This document shows positions 20,795 through 29,712 of a DNA stretch of 64,000 nt, in pieces (the stretch's first letter is position 1; every line of letters begins with the position of its first letter). The notes below the pieces were generated by a model that did no database searches, had not been told where the DNA came from, and saw only the letters and a list, made by a program, of their open reading frames with translations. Source of the stretch: Saccharomycopsis fibuligera x Saccharomycopsis cf. fibuligera (taxonomy: Eukaryota; Ascomycota; Saccharomycetes; Ascoideales; Saccharomycopsidaceae); the NCBI GenBank assembly GCA_001936135.1, contig CP012817.1, forward strand, positions 2,046,001 through 2,110,000, read 5' to 3'. The translations under genes and the position numbers were made by a program.

Positions 20795-21109
20795 AATGAC
20801 AGAGATGCACGATCAAAATGGTAAAGAAAAAAAAATTACTTGAATTGTTTTTTTCTCCTTTGTTTTAGTTTACTCCCTGCCTTATTTCTGATGTCTATAA
20901 AGTGATTTGACTTTCTATGTAATCTTATCTTTTTTGTAATTTTGTTTTTTCGCTTTTTAATATTTTGATTTCTCTGTAGATCTAGTGGTGCGAATGCTTA
21001 ATTTTGACTTGCGGCAAAAGGACAGCGCAGGGCGTTCCAAGAAAAAGAGTAAAAAATTTATTTTAGCGCTGGAGCTTTGGAATAAGCGACTCAAAAAAAT
21101 TGGGAAAAA

Positions 21110-21143
<34 letters not shown>

Positions 21144-22307
21144 TAAAATACGCTGGAGAAACAAATCAAAAAATAACAGTAGTTGGGGATCACAGAGAAA
21201 CTTGAACTAAGTGTGACAAAAATGTAGCAGTTTCTTCAGGTAAAATATACTCTCTAATTGTATATTTATTGTTGCTGTCTATTCAGAATAAAGGGGCCGA
21301 TCCTGCTGGCGCTTTAATGGAGAAATGCGATGAATCTATTGTGAGTGGCACTTGCGGAATGTGGGAGCGAATGAATCTATTTTCAGAAGTGAAGAGAAAA
21401 GAGTGACAAACACTAACTGAAAACGAGCATGAAACGTAAAAACGAAAGAATACAAGCTGCCGGTACTGCGTATATAAGATGAAGACACTGATCTGCTGGG
21501 CACTGACCAGGAGAAAAGGTTTTTGGTTGAGGATTGATGATCTGAGATCTATTAACAAGCAAGAACACCCAAGCGACGCGCCAGGATTCTGCTCCCAGCA
21601 CTTAATTTGACTTCAAGGCCCATCTGGGACTTGTCCGCATCCGCATCAATTCGCGCCGCCTTTCCCCTGATTGTGTAGCCCTGGTCAAGTGCACTATTAG
21701 CTGTGTCCAAATGCATCACTTGCGTCAGACTACACCATTTAGCATCGTGGCTTTGTGTGTGTCTTGCTATTTATGACCATACAGAACTGAAGATACAGCA
21801 AATCTGTCAGGGCTACTTTTATGATAAAACCAATAATGCATTATTATTATAGCTGACGCTTCTGCCAGAGTTAATGAAAACCTATAAGCCAATATATGAG
21901 GATCTCCTCGTGCATGCAGCACGTGAAACAATATTCTGAGTATTACTAAAGAGTCTTCTCAAACTAAACACAGACAATCCAAAAGGTCATGTCATCGCAA
22001 TAGCTACTGCTCTTCATCTATTGTTAGCTGTGTCTGTCGAGCTTAGCATTGTAAACAACCATTTTTTGATCTTCGCGGCGAGTTCCCAATCGACTTTATG
22101 CGCCTAATATGGTATTTCTCTCCATAAAACAGGCTAATTTTGTTCAAAATTTTTCTAGAATTTTCAAGAATACAGTAATCAAATACGGAATTATTTTAGC
22201 AGAGATAAATTTCCATTTGCACTGTTGGGCCAACCAAATTGTTCAGCAATCAAGCAATTGCTGAACCGTCTTCTTTGCTACTGACGTATTCTCGAAGGGC
22301 AAAAGCA
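20795..22307. other. RGA upstream region and MAGO 3' flank, no gene seen
   Basis: About 1.5 kb. The RGA-proximal part is T/A-rich with a 31-base A run at 21111-21141. The remainder, including a less AT-rich stretch near 21560-21770, has only small frames without recognisable products. It is the RGA promoter plus the MAGO terminator region. Confidence 0.55.
21111..21141. repeat. Poly(A) run, 31 bases
   Basis: Uninterrupted A tract in the RGA upstream region. Confidence 0.9.
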
Positions 22308-22916
22308 TTACACCGGCTTGATTTTAAAATGCAATGAAATTAAAGAAAACACCATAGACTTAACATCTTGAACAAAGTAATAAAATACCCGCAATCCTTC
22401 TGGGTCTTCGCTCTTTTTGATATCGGCTAGCGTCTTGATTTTACAAGTCTATCATTTTTGTTAGTCATATATGCACATCACAATTTACTTCAACCATGAG
22501 CATTTATATGAACACTTCAATGATGGAGAAAAAAAAAAAGAAAAAGAAAAACTTACCTCAAAACCAATGTGTATCTTTCCTATTTTGATCTCCAACTCCT
22601 GTTTTCCATCGCGATTCTTCTCTGGCCATTTGGAATCGTCTTCTTTGATGATTTCGCTATCTTTTATCATCCGCTTCAATTGAGTAACCACAGTTGGACT
22701 AATCATCACTTGCTTTTTTATTAATTCATCTCTTCTGTAATTTGAACTATTCACGTATCTTAATAATCCAGTTTCTTTGCTAGTATCCACTTTGATGTCA
22801 AACTCTAAGAATTCATGTCCAAATTTCCCTTGATGACCAGAGTAGTACCGAAAATAAAATGCTTCAGAGGTATCTTCCGTGAGTTTTTTCAAATCGTTGT
22901 TATTTTTAAGTGACAT
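22308..22916 (-). CDS. MAGO: Mago nashi homologue (exon junction complex), two exons
   Basis: Spliced product of 166 residues. Exon 1 (22916-22557) gives [38 protein letters not shown] and [20 protein letters not shown]; exon 2 (22448-22308) gives [18 protein letters not shown] and [15 protein letters not shown], the near-invariant Mago C-terminus. Mago pairs with Y14 in the core that is left on spliced mRNA; in other eukaryotes it acts in RNA localisation and nonsense-mediated decay. Length is the same class as animal Mago (about 146) with a slightly longer N-terminus. S. cerevisiae has no Mago or Y14, so retention in this yeast is notable. No Y14 or eIF4A3-like gene is in the window. Identity is certain from sequence; activity in this yeast is an inference. 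Confidence 0.96.
22449..22556 (-). other. MAGO intron, 108 nt
   Basis: Donor GTAAGT after a Glu codon, branch site GACTAAC at 22466-22460, acceptor ATAG. Splicing joins KIHIGFE to TCKIKTLAD in frame. Reading through gives a Phe/Ser-rich false C-terminus that lacks a third of the Mago fold. Confidence 0.93.
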
Positions 22917-23291
22917 TTTAACTATTTGCTTCTAACTTGGGCTGTAGTTGTTTTTATTTTGATAGCCATTTTTTGATTCTGCGGTATGTTGCGCATCTTC
23001 AAGATTTTCGAGCATCTATAGCTTTATTTTTTTTTTTTTTGTCCTGATCTTCTTTGCTACGCGCACCTTATTGTTGAACATCGCGTGTCATATGGGCAAT
23101 AAACACATGCCATTGAAGCAGTGGACCTATTTTACTTCAATTTGAATAAAAACTGTGTTCTGCCTGTAGTATAACAAATAAATTTGTATGTATATTAAAA
23201 CTTGCAATCTCATAAAACATAGAGGAACGAAGTTACAGAAGAACGAAAAAGTCAAAAAATTCAAATAACATTAATGAGCAAAAATACCAAT
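22917..23291. promoter_or_regulatory. MAGO promoter and protease 3' flank
   Basis: Tandem spacing between two minus-strand genes. Contains a short T run near 23025-23040 and otherwise no distinctive element. No gene seen. Confidence 0.5.
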
Positions 23292-24494
23292 CTAATTTCT
23301 TAAACCCAAATGGATCTGATAATTTTCATAGTCATAAACGGAGTAAAAGTGCTTCAAAAAAGTGGTTCCGAAAGCACCAATTGCCAGTTCGTCGCTATCA
23401 TCGTAACCCCTAAAAGGCAAAAAACACATATCTGTTCCATTAATGTTTAAAGCGTCCTCTTGGAAATAAGTTGAATCAAGTAAAAATTCTGAAGTGAAAT
23501 TATATGTAGTTAAGCCATCAAACGAAAAATTCACAGAAAAATTACTGTTGCAAGGAACATAATACAACATATTGTCATTTTCTTTGTAAATGGCGCCTGT
23601 CTTATTAACAATTTTCTCAAGTGCCAGTTGAGGAATGAACTCAAGGGTTCCACCGGTATCAATAACAGTTGGCAAACCCCCAGTACTGCTACCATCACTT
23701 TGATAAATCTCTTCTGAGTCAATTGATAAACTTTTCAACTTTAATATATTGCTTCCTAAATAAAATTGCTTTAGGCTGTTGAAATATTTGAGGAAGGGGA
23801 AATATTTGAGAACTTTTTCGTACAGAGGGATCATTTGAATATCATAAGCTTTCAACTCACCAGTATATTTGGAAGAGTCGATTGTTCCAAATTGGACTTC
23901 GGCAGTACTGTCATCAACGATGTAAACCCCAAACAATACTTTAGTGATAATTTTGTCTTTTTTTAATTTGAAAGGAAAATTTTCATAAGTTTTGAAAACA
24001 TCAAAGATACTCTGGACGATGGATTCTCCTTCTTTTGGTCCAACACCGAAAACCCCATAAGAACTGATAGAAACGTTATCAGCAACAGCAAATCGAAAAT
24101 CTTTTACTGTGACGTCACCAATTTTCAAAGTATCGGTAACCCAACTACCACTGTAATGTTGACCACCGACATACTGCGTACTAAAGTCATGATTGATAAC
24201 CTTCAAAGTATCAGATTGGGAAGCGTCAAAACAGAAGTTTGTACCTGAACACTTTACCGCACCGGTGCTATTTGTTAACGGTATGACAAGGTCAGCAGAA
24301 CCGGTGTCAAAATGAACGTATACTTTCTGTCCAGTTGACCCAACTTCAATTTTAGTAAGCCAGAAAATATTCTGGTCATAAATGATTTTAGAAATAAAAG
24401 ATGAAGACAGTCTTTTTTGAAGAGCGGCAGTTGGAATAAACACAGCAGTGGCTATTCCAATCTGCAAAACCAATAATGTAACTAAAGAAATCAT
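23292..24494 (-). CDS. Divergent secreted aspartyl protease (pepsin family A1)
   Basis: A 400-residue secreted protease-like protein. The first 18 residues form a signal peptide (hydrophobic LVTLLVLQIGIATAVF), followed by a very short propeptide ending in Lys-Arg at 27-28, a Kex2-type cleavage site. The first catalytic motif HFDTGSADLVIP is at about residue 61 (Asp63); the second is VIDTGGTLEFIP at about residue 276 (Asp279). Both Asp-Thr-Gly triads are present, but DTGSADL-V replaces the usual DTGSSDLW and the second triad is followed by Gly where family members have Ser or Thr. Several Asn-X-Ser/Thr sites are seen. No GPI signal or long Ser/Thr stalk is visible at the C-terminus, so it looks secreted (SAP-like) rather than yapsin-like. 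Activity is likely but the substitutions leave doubt. Confidence 0.88.
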   Translation of the reverse strand: MISLVTLLVLQIGIATAVFIPTAALQKRLSSSFISKIIYDQNIFWLTKIEVGSTGQKVYVHFDTGSADLVIPLTNSTGAVKCSGTNFCFDASQSDTLKVINHDFSTQYVGGQHYSGSWVTDTLKIGDVTVKDFRFAVADNVSISSYGVFGVGPKEGESIVQSIFDVFKTYENFPFKLKKDKIITKVLFGVYIVDDSTAEVQFGTIDSSKYTGELKAYDIQMIPLYEKVLKYFPFLKYFNSLKQFYLGSNILKLKSLSIDSEEIYQSDGSSTGGLPTVIDTGGTLEFIPQLALEKIVNKTGAIYKENDNMLYYVPCNSNFSVNFSFDGLTTYNFTSEFLLDSTYFQEDALNINGTDMCFLPFRGYDDSDELAIGAFGTTFLKHFYSVYDYENYQIHLGLRN

Positions 24495-25140
24495 ATTAGA
24501 AGTATTACAGCATTAGAAGCTAAAACCCAGCGGAGAGATTTTTTTATAATCGATTCAAAAAATGGTAAACTCTTCGATGTTAAGGCAATTAACAAAATAG
24601 ACTCCAGTCAACATTCTACATTAGATATTTGATGGATACATTAAGCTTAAATAGGAAGAAGTGCGTAGGCCATTATTATATGATGCAATGTCAGATCAAG
24701 ATCATAGTCTTTTTAAGTGGTTGAAATGCTACTCCAAGTTTTAGAACATGTAATAATTCAGTGAATTATGCAGCAGCGTATTCTCTTTGAGCTCCCAAAA
24801 GGGCAATTTTTCTATGGATATTTGCATTTTCATTAGTATTGCAAATGCACTTTTTCGACCAAAAAAGACCGCACAAGATAATCTTGAGTTTCTGGTCTAC
24901 TCGAGGATGTATATAATTGTTCTTAGTTCATTTTTGTTACAAAGGTTGCTAATACTGAATTGAATTGGATCGCGACTATGTTGCAAATTGCTGTTTTATA
25001 CCAGGAGGATGGATACATGCACTGTCGAAACATTAAAAAAAATACAGCTAAAATGATATTACCAAGGTAACCTTTCAACGACAAGGAGGTGATGGTCTTC
25101 ATAGCCAGCAGAAGCTGTTCAAAGACTCAACAAGAACAAA
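24495..25140. promoter_or_regulatory. Divergent promoter region, protease and GPI14
   Basis: 646 bases between two divergent starts, AT-rich, with no gene-sized frame. TATAATCG near 24545-24552 (in TTTTTATAATCG) is close to the protease start and could be its TATA element on the minus strand. Confidence 0.45.
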
Positions 25141-26586
25141 ATGCGTGCATTTTCTACTAAAAGCAAATACCAGCTGATGAGTAGGTGGCTTATTGCCATC
25201 TCATTTCTTCTTCGTGTTGGCTTTTTTCTTTTTGGCCTTTATCAGGATACTACCATGGAAGTGAAGTACACTGATGTTGACTATTTCGTTTTTACTGATG
25301 CTGCGAGATACGTCTACCATGGAATGTCTCCATACTTGAGAGAGACATACAGATATACACCACTATTAGCTTACTTATTGGTGCCTACTGCTATAAAGTT
25401 TGAAGACAATGCTTTGTTGCAATTGGCATTTTACTCATTTGGGAAGTTTATTTTCATTATCAGTGATTTGGTTACCGGTATACTAATATTGAGAATGCTT
25501 GACCATTTTCAACAAGCTGAAGAAGATTGCGAAGAGATAAAAAGCGTGCCAAGGGCATATAAGCCTGATGGCAAGAGTCAGCTGAAATGCACTTTGGCTT
25601 ACAAAAACTTGGTTTTGTCATCTATATGGTTGTTAAATCCAATGGTTATTACAATCAGTACCAGAGGCAGTTCAGAGAGCTTCTTAACGGTGCTCTTGAT
25701 GCTATTTCTCTACGAGCTTATTATAAAGAAAAATCTCTTCTTGTCTGGCTTGTTTTATGGTCTTTCAGTACACTTCAAAATATATCCGGTCATTTACTCT
25801 CCAGCAGTGTTTTTGTATTTGTGTCACTCTAGACATTGGAGCATCCAAACAATATTAAAATCAATTTTTACATCTTCAAAAGTATGGAAATTTGCTCTTT
25901 CCTGTGCTCTTTCATTTGCCCTTGTTACTGGTGTCATGACGGCGATTTATGGCAACGAATTTCTTGATAACAGTTACTTCTATCACTTTATCAGAACAGA
26001 TCATAGACACAATTTCTCATTCTATAACATATCACTATACTTCAGATCCTCTTTAGATGATAGCATGGTAGCGGATGTGCTATCTTCTTCAACATGGAAA
26101 GACCTGGTAAGAAACTACTTCATCAAGCTACTTTTGACTCTCGATTTCACTAAGTATGCTTTCATTCCGCAATTTTTGGTATCAATTATTATCATTCCAA
26201 TCATGTTCAACTTGAACCCACGTTTGGCACACAACACTGAGAGTAATAGATCTCTTTTGTTGGTAATCACATTTTTCTTTCAGACGTTCGCATTTGTGAA
26301 TTACAATAAGGTGATGACATCGCAGTACTTTATATGGTACTTGCTATTTTTGCCATTCTTTTTGAAGAATTCAACACTAACTGGAAAAAACAAAGTGCGA
26401 GGCATAACTCTTTTGGTAGGGTGGGTTATTCTCCAGGCACAATGGTTGTTCTACGCTTACCAGCTCGAATTCCTTGGAAAAAGCGTATTTTTAGAGCTCT
26501 TCGTGGGCTCGATAAATTTTTTTATTGCCAATAGCTGGACCCTTGGCGTCTGCATTGATGATGCTGTTGCTGTGTTTTTCAAATGA
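25141..26586 (+). CDS. GPI14: GPI mannosyltransferase I (PIG-M type)
   Basis: Adds the first alpha-1,4-mannose to the GPI precursor on the lumenal side of the ER, using dolichol-phosphate mannose. The 481-residue polytopic protein carries the family DxD motif near the start, YTDVDYFVFTDAARYV (Asp45, Asp47), followed by GMSPYLRETYRYTPLLAYLL, the hallmark of PIG-M/Gpi14, and later the loop segment HFKIYPVIYSPAVFLY and NYFYHFIRTDHRHNFSFYN-like text. About ten hydrophobic segments are visible. S. cerevisiae Gpi14 is 403 residues. ATG at 25141 is the first in frame. A hydrophilic insert (about residues 120-155) separates early membrane segments. A few CTG codons occur at unconserved positions and would read as Ser in CUG-Ser yeasts. 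Together with ALG6 it makes this an ER glycosylation neighbourhood, probably by chance. Confidence 0.94.
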   Translation: MRAFSTKSKYQLMSRWLIAISFLLRVGFFLFGLYQDTTMEVKYTDVDYFVFTDAARYVYHGMSPYLRETYRYTPLLAYLLVPTAIKFEDNALLQLAFYSFGKFIFIISDLVTGILILRMLDHFQQAEEDCEEIKSVPRAYKPDGKSQLKCTLAYKNLVLSSIWLLNPMVITISTRGSSESFLTVLLMLFLYELIIKKNLFLSGLFYGLSVHFKIYPVIYSPAVFLYLCHSRHWSIQTILKSIFTSSKVWKFALSCALSFALVTGVMTAIYGNEFLDNSYFYHFIRTDHRHNFSFYNISLYFRSSLDDSMVADVLSSSTWKDLVRNYFIKLLLTLDFTKYAFIPQFLVSIIIIPIMFNLNPRLAHNTESNRSLLLVITFFFQTFAFVNYNKVMTSQYFIWYLLFLPFFLKNSTLTGKNKVRGITLLVGWVILQAQWLFYAYQLEFLGKSVFLELFVGSINFFIANSWTLGVCIDDAVAVFFK

Positions 26587-27266
26587 GCCTATTACCTTAA
26601 ATTAAAGGCGCTGTGTGTGTTAATAGGTGAACAACACCAGTATTCAGCTGGTGCTTGTAATATTCTCTAAGAAATTTCTCGTATACAGGTATACCTCGTC
26701 GTATCGGCACATGACTCTTAGTGCTCGTTTGTACTTTTTCTTTTTTCTTTATTTTTTTTTTTCTTTTTCGTTGCTGCAATCGCCTGACATAACATCTTTC
26801 GTACCTCGTTCGCTTGACCGCTATCAGTGTTTTTTTATGTCTTGAGACTTCGAGGCTATATACTCTGCTATTTTCCCCAAAAACCACATTCCCTCATTTC
26901 AACTCTCGCTGTGTTGCTGCTCTTTCTATAACTCCAGCTTGTACCCTAACTTTAATTTATCCGAGCTTTCTGGATCAAAACTCCCGTTTTGTGCTAGTGT
27001 GATATTGCAATCTCCGAAACCTCGATCTGTGCTCTCATAGAATCCGGTCCTTGGGGGTGTAAAATATATTATTATCTCTCGCAAGGCATACAAATACAAA
27101 AATTCTAACCGCTGCTTTCTTTTTAAGCTACTGTTGTGAGATCACTTTCATTTTTGTTTAATCACAACAATTATCTTTTGCTTTCTTGCCTCTAACATCA
27201 ACTTAATCGCGAATCTATACATCACAATCTTCAACTCTATCATTCTTCACTGGTTTTCATAATATC
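26587..27266. promoter_or_regulatory. NCP1 promoter region
   Basis: 680 bases between GPI14 stop and NCP1 start, same strand. Pyrimidine-rich near 26720-26775 and again in the last 150 bases. It carries the 7-base TCGTATA sterol-element core (separate entry) and GCTATATACTC near 26853-26863 as a possible TATA box. Confidence 0.5.
26679..26685 (+). promoter_or_regulatory. Sterol regulatory element core TCGTATA
   Basis: Exact match to the Upc2/Ecm22 sterol response element core known from S. cerevisiae, 582 bases upstream of NCP1. NCP1 supplies electrons to the sterol P450 Erg11, and ergosterol genes are Upc2 targets, so the site fits. A 7-mer can occur by chance; binding is inferred. Confidence 0.4.
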
Positions 27267-29312
27267 ATGACTTTCAACGTTGATAAAACAGACTGTGGTA
27301 TCTTGACTTCCATTTTAGCCATTTTGGTCACATTCATTTTGGCTAAAGGTAAATTTTTGGGCAAAAAAGAAGACGTGTCAACATCTGTGAAGTCAAGAAA
27401 CATTGTCGAAGTTATTGAGAAGCTGAGTAAAAAAGCAATAGTCATCTATGCTTCCCAAACAGGTACTGCCGAAGATTATGCCACTAAATTTGGCAGAGAA
27501 TTCCAAGCCAGATTCCAGCTACCTACTTTGGTTGCTGACACCGAAGACTATGATTTGGACAATTTAAATGAGATCTCTGAAGACATTTTAGTCTTCTTTT
27601 TTGTTTCCAGTTACGGTGAAGGTGAGCTTCCGGACTCTGCTACCGAGTTTGGTGAGTACTTGGACGCTCTTGAAGAAGGTGATTTATCAAACTTGCAATA
27701 TACCGTTTTTGGTTTGGGTAATTCTACCTATGAATTCTACAATGGGGCAGCCAAAAAAGTGGATTCTGCTTTGGCCAAAGCAGGTGCTACCAAATTTGTG
27801 CCTTATGGTCAAGGTGATGATGGTACAGACACGTTAGACGAAGACTTTTTGGCTTGGAAAGAAAGCACTTTTGAACTTTTGAAAAACTCTTTGTCTCTCA
27901 AGGAAGTTGAAGCTAAATATGAGCCGGCAGTCTCTGTTACTCAAAGACCTGATTTGGCTTCAGAATCAAAAGACGTCTTTCTTGGTGAACATAACAAAGC
28001 ATATTTGGTAGAAGATGCTGAAAAGTTAAACTTGGGTCCATTTGACCATACTAAACCATATTTGGCCCCAGTATTGAGAACCAGAGAATTGTTTAGTCTC
28101 TCTGGTCCACGTCGTTGTATTCATGCAGAATTTGATTTATCTAAGTCAAACTTAAAGTACTCAACCGGTGACCATTTGGCAATTTTGCCTCCTAACTCTA
28201 ACGAAGAGGTTAAAACATTTTTGAAAGCATTCGGCTTGACCGAAAAAAAGGACCAAGTTATTGAGGTAACACCTCTTGATGAGACCTCAACCCACACTTT
28301 GCCTTCTCCAACCACTTTTGAAACTATCGCACGTTATTACTTGGAAATTACAGGTCCAGTGTCAAGACAGTTCTTAGGTAGTATTGCAGAATTTGCGCCA
28401 TCCGCAGAAGTTAAACAATTAGCTATCAAATTATCGAAAGACAAAGAATCATTTCACAAAGAAATTGTTGAAAAAAAATTCAATATTTCTGATGCTTTAT
28501 TATTTTTGTCTAACGGCCAGCCATGGTCTGATGTGCCAAGTTCCTTTATTGTTGATTCTATCGCTAACTTACAACCGCGGTTTTATTCTATTTCTTCTTC
28601 TTCATTATCCGAAAAGCAAACTGTTCATATTACTGCCGTTGTTGAAGCTGAGCCAGCTTCAGCTACTAACAAAAAATATGTCACAGGCGTTGCCACTAAT
28701 TTATTGCATAATCTTGAGGTTAAACAAAATAACGAAGATGATAACTTGTTTGTCACTTATGACTTGAATGGCCCAAGAAACCAATTTTTGCCTTTCAAAT
28801 TGCCGGTTTTCGTGCGTCGTTCTAACTTTAAATTACCAACCAACAGTAATTTACCAATTATTTTGATTGGTCCAGGTACCGGTGTTGCCCCTTTGAGAGG
28901 TTTTGTTAGAGAGAGAGCCGAACAAGCAAAAAAGGGAATTAGCGTGGGAAAGACAATCTTGTTCTTTGGTTGCCGAAAGTCTAATGAAGACTTCTTGTAT
29001 AAGGAAGAATGGCCAGAGTATGAAAACATTTTAGGAAAAGATAAATTCGAATTTGTTACTGCTTTTTCTAGAGAAACCAGCCAAAAAGTTTACGTACAGC
29101 ACAAATTGTTGGAAAAGTCTGATGAAATTATTGATCTCCTTAACAAAAAGGCATTTATTTACGTTTGTGGTGATGCTGCTAATATGGCTAGATCTGTTCA
29201 AAATGCGTTGGCTAGTATCATAGCTAAAGGTAAGTCAATTTCCGAAGACAAAGCTTTGGAAATTCTTAGAACTTATAAAACGCAAAACAGATACCAAGAA
29301 GATGTTTGGTGA
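27267..29312 (+). CDS. NCP1: NADPH-cytochrome P450 reductase
   Basis: ER-bound diflavin enzyme moving electrons from NADPH through FAD and FMN to P450s such as Erg11 and Erg5. The 681-residue protein (S. cerevisiae Ncp1 691) has an N-terminal membrane anchor near residues 8-27 (ILTSILAILVTFILAKG), an FMN domain with YASQTGTAEDYA at about 62-73, the FFVSSYGEGELPDSA and FGLGNSTYEFYN loops, an FAD domain with RFYSISSSS, and an NADPH domain with GPGTGVAPLRGF, FFGCRKSNEDFLY and YVCGDAANMARSV. The C-terminal Trp (YQEDVW) that shields the FAD is present. ATG at 27267 is preceded by a pyrimidine-rich leader. Complete and canonical. Confidence 0.97.
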   Translation: MTFNVDKTDCGILTSILAILVTFILAKGKFLGKKEDVSTSVKSRNIVEVIEKLSKKAIVIYASQTGTAEDYATKFGREFQARFQLPTLVADTEDYDLDNLNEISEDILVFFFVSSYGEGELPDSATEFGEYLDALEEGDLSNLQYTVFGLGNSTYEFYNGAAKKVDSALAKAGATKFVPYGQGDDGTDTLDEDFLAWKESTFELLKNSLSLKEVEAKYEPAVSVTQRPDLASESKDVFLGEHNKAYLVEDAEKLNLGPFDHTKPYLAPVLRTRELFSLSGPRRCIHAEFDLSKSNLKYSTGDHLAILPPNSNEEVKTFLKAFGLTEKKDQVIEVTPLDETSTHTLPSPTTFETIARYYLEITGPVSRQFLGSIAEFAPSAEVKQLAIKLSKDKESFHKEIVEKKFNISDALLFLSNGQPWSDVPSSFIVDSIANLQPRFYSISSSSLSEKQTVHITAVVEAEPASATNKKYVTGVATNLLHNLEVKQNNEDDNLFVTYDLNGPRNQFLPFKLPVFVRRSNFKLPTNSNLPIILIGPGTGVAPLRGFVRERAEQAKKGISVGKTILFFGCRKSNEDFLYKEEWPEYENILGKDKFEFVTAFSRETSQKVYVQHKLLEKSDEIIDLLNKKAFIYVCGDAANMARSVQNALASIIAKGKSISEDKALEILRTYKTQNRYQEDVW

Positions 29313-29712
29313 TCTGTATAGCATATATTTTCGGTCTATTCGTCATTTTTTTCTTTTATTTTTAGTTCCTAGTTTTCACTTCCATTTTTATTTTTCAAAT
29401 CGCTTTTGCTAATTTATTGAAAGTTCATCTGATTTTGTTATGTCTCTTGGTTTGATAAACCTTAGTTTTTTTTTTATAGCTCGCATAGATGTCAAAAATA
29501 CAAAACAGATCAGTGAGGTAGATTTTTTGCGATTCAAAATTAATGCGCTATAAAGAGCGCTAAGCATGCTGATGCGTATATCAAAACCGATATGCGTTTG
29601 TGTACGTTTACAAGCTTTCTTGTTTGTGCACTGTCATCACTTGAACTCTCAGCGCTTGGACGCCACAGGCTGTATAGTACTTCTTGTGTTTGTTTTCCCA
29701 TTTTTTTGACTT
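29313..29712. promoter_or_regulatory. NCP1 terminator and GH17 promoter
   Basis: 400 bases, T-rich after the NCP1 stop. GCGCTATAAAGAGCGC near 29546-29561 contains a TATAAA core inside a short GCGCT/AGCGC inverted repeat, a possible TATA element for the GH17 gene about 160 bases downstream. Confidence 0.45.
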
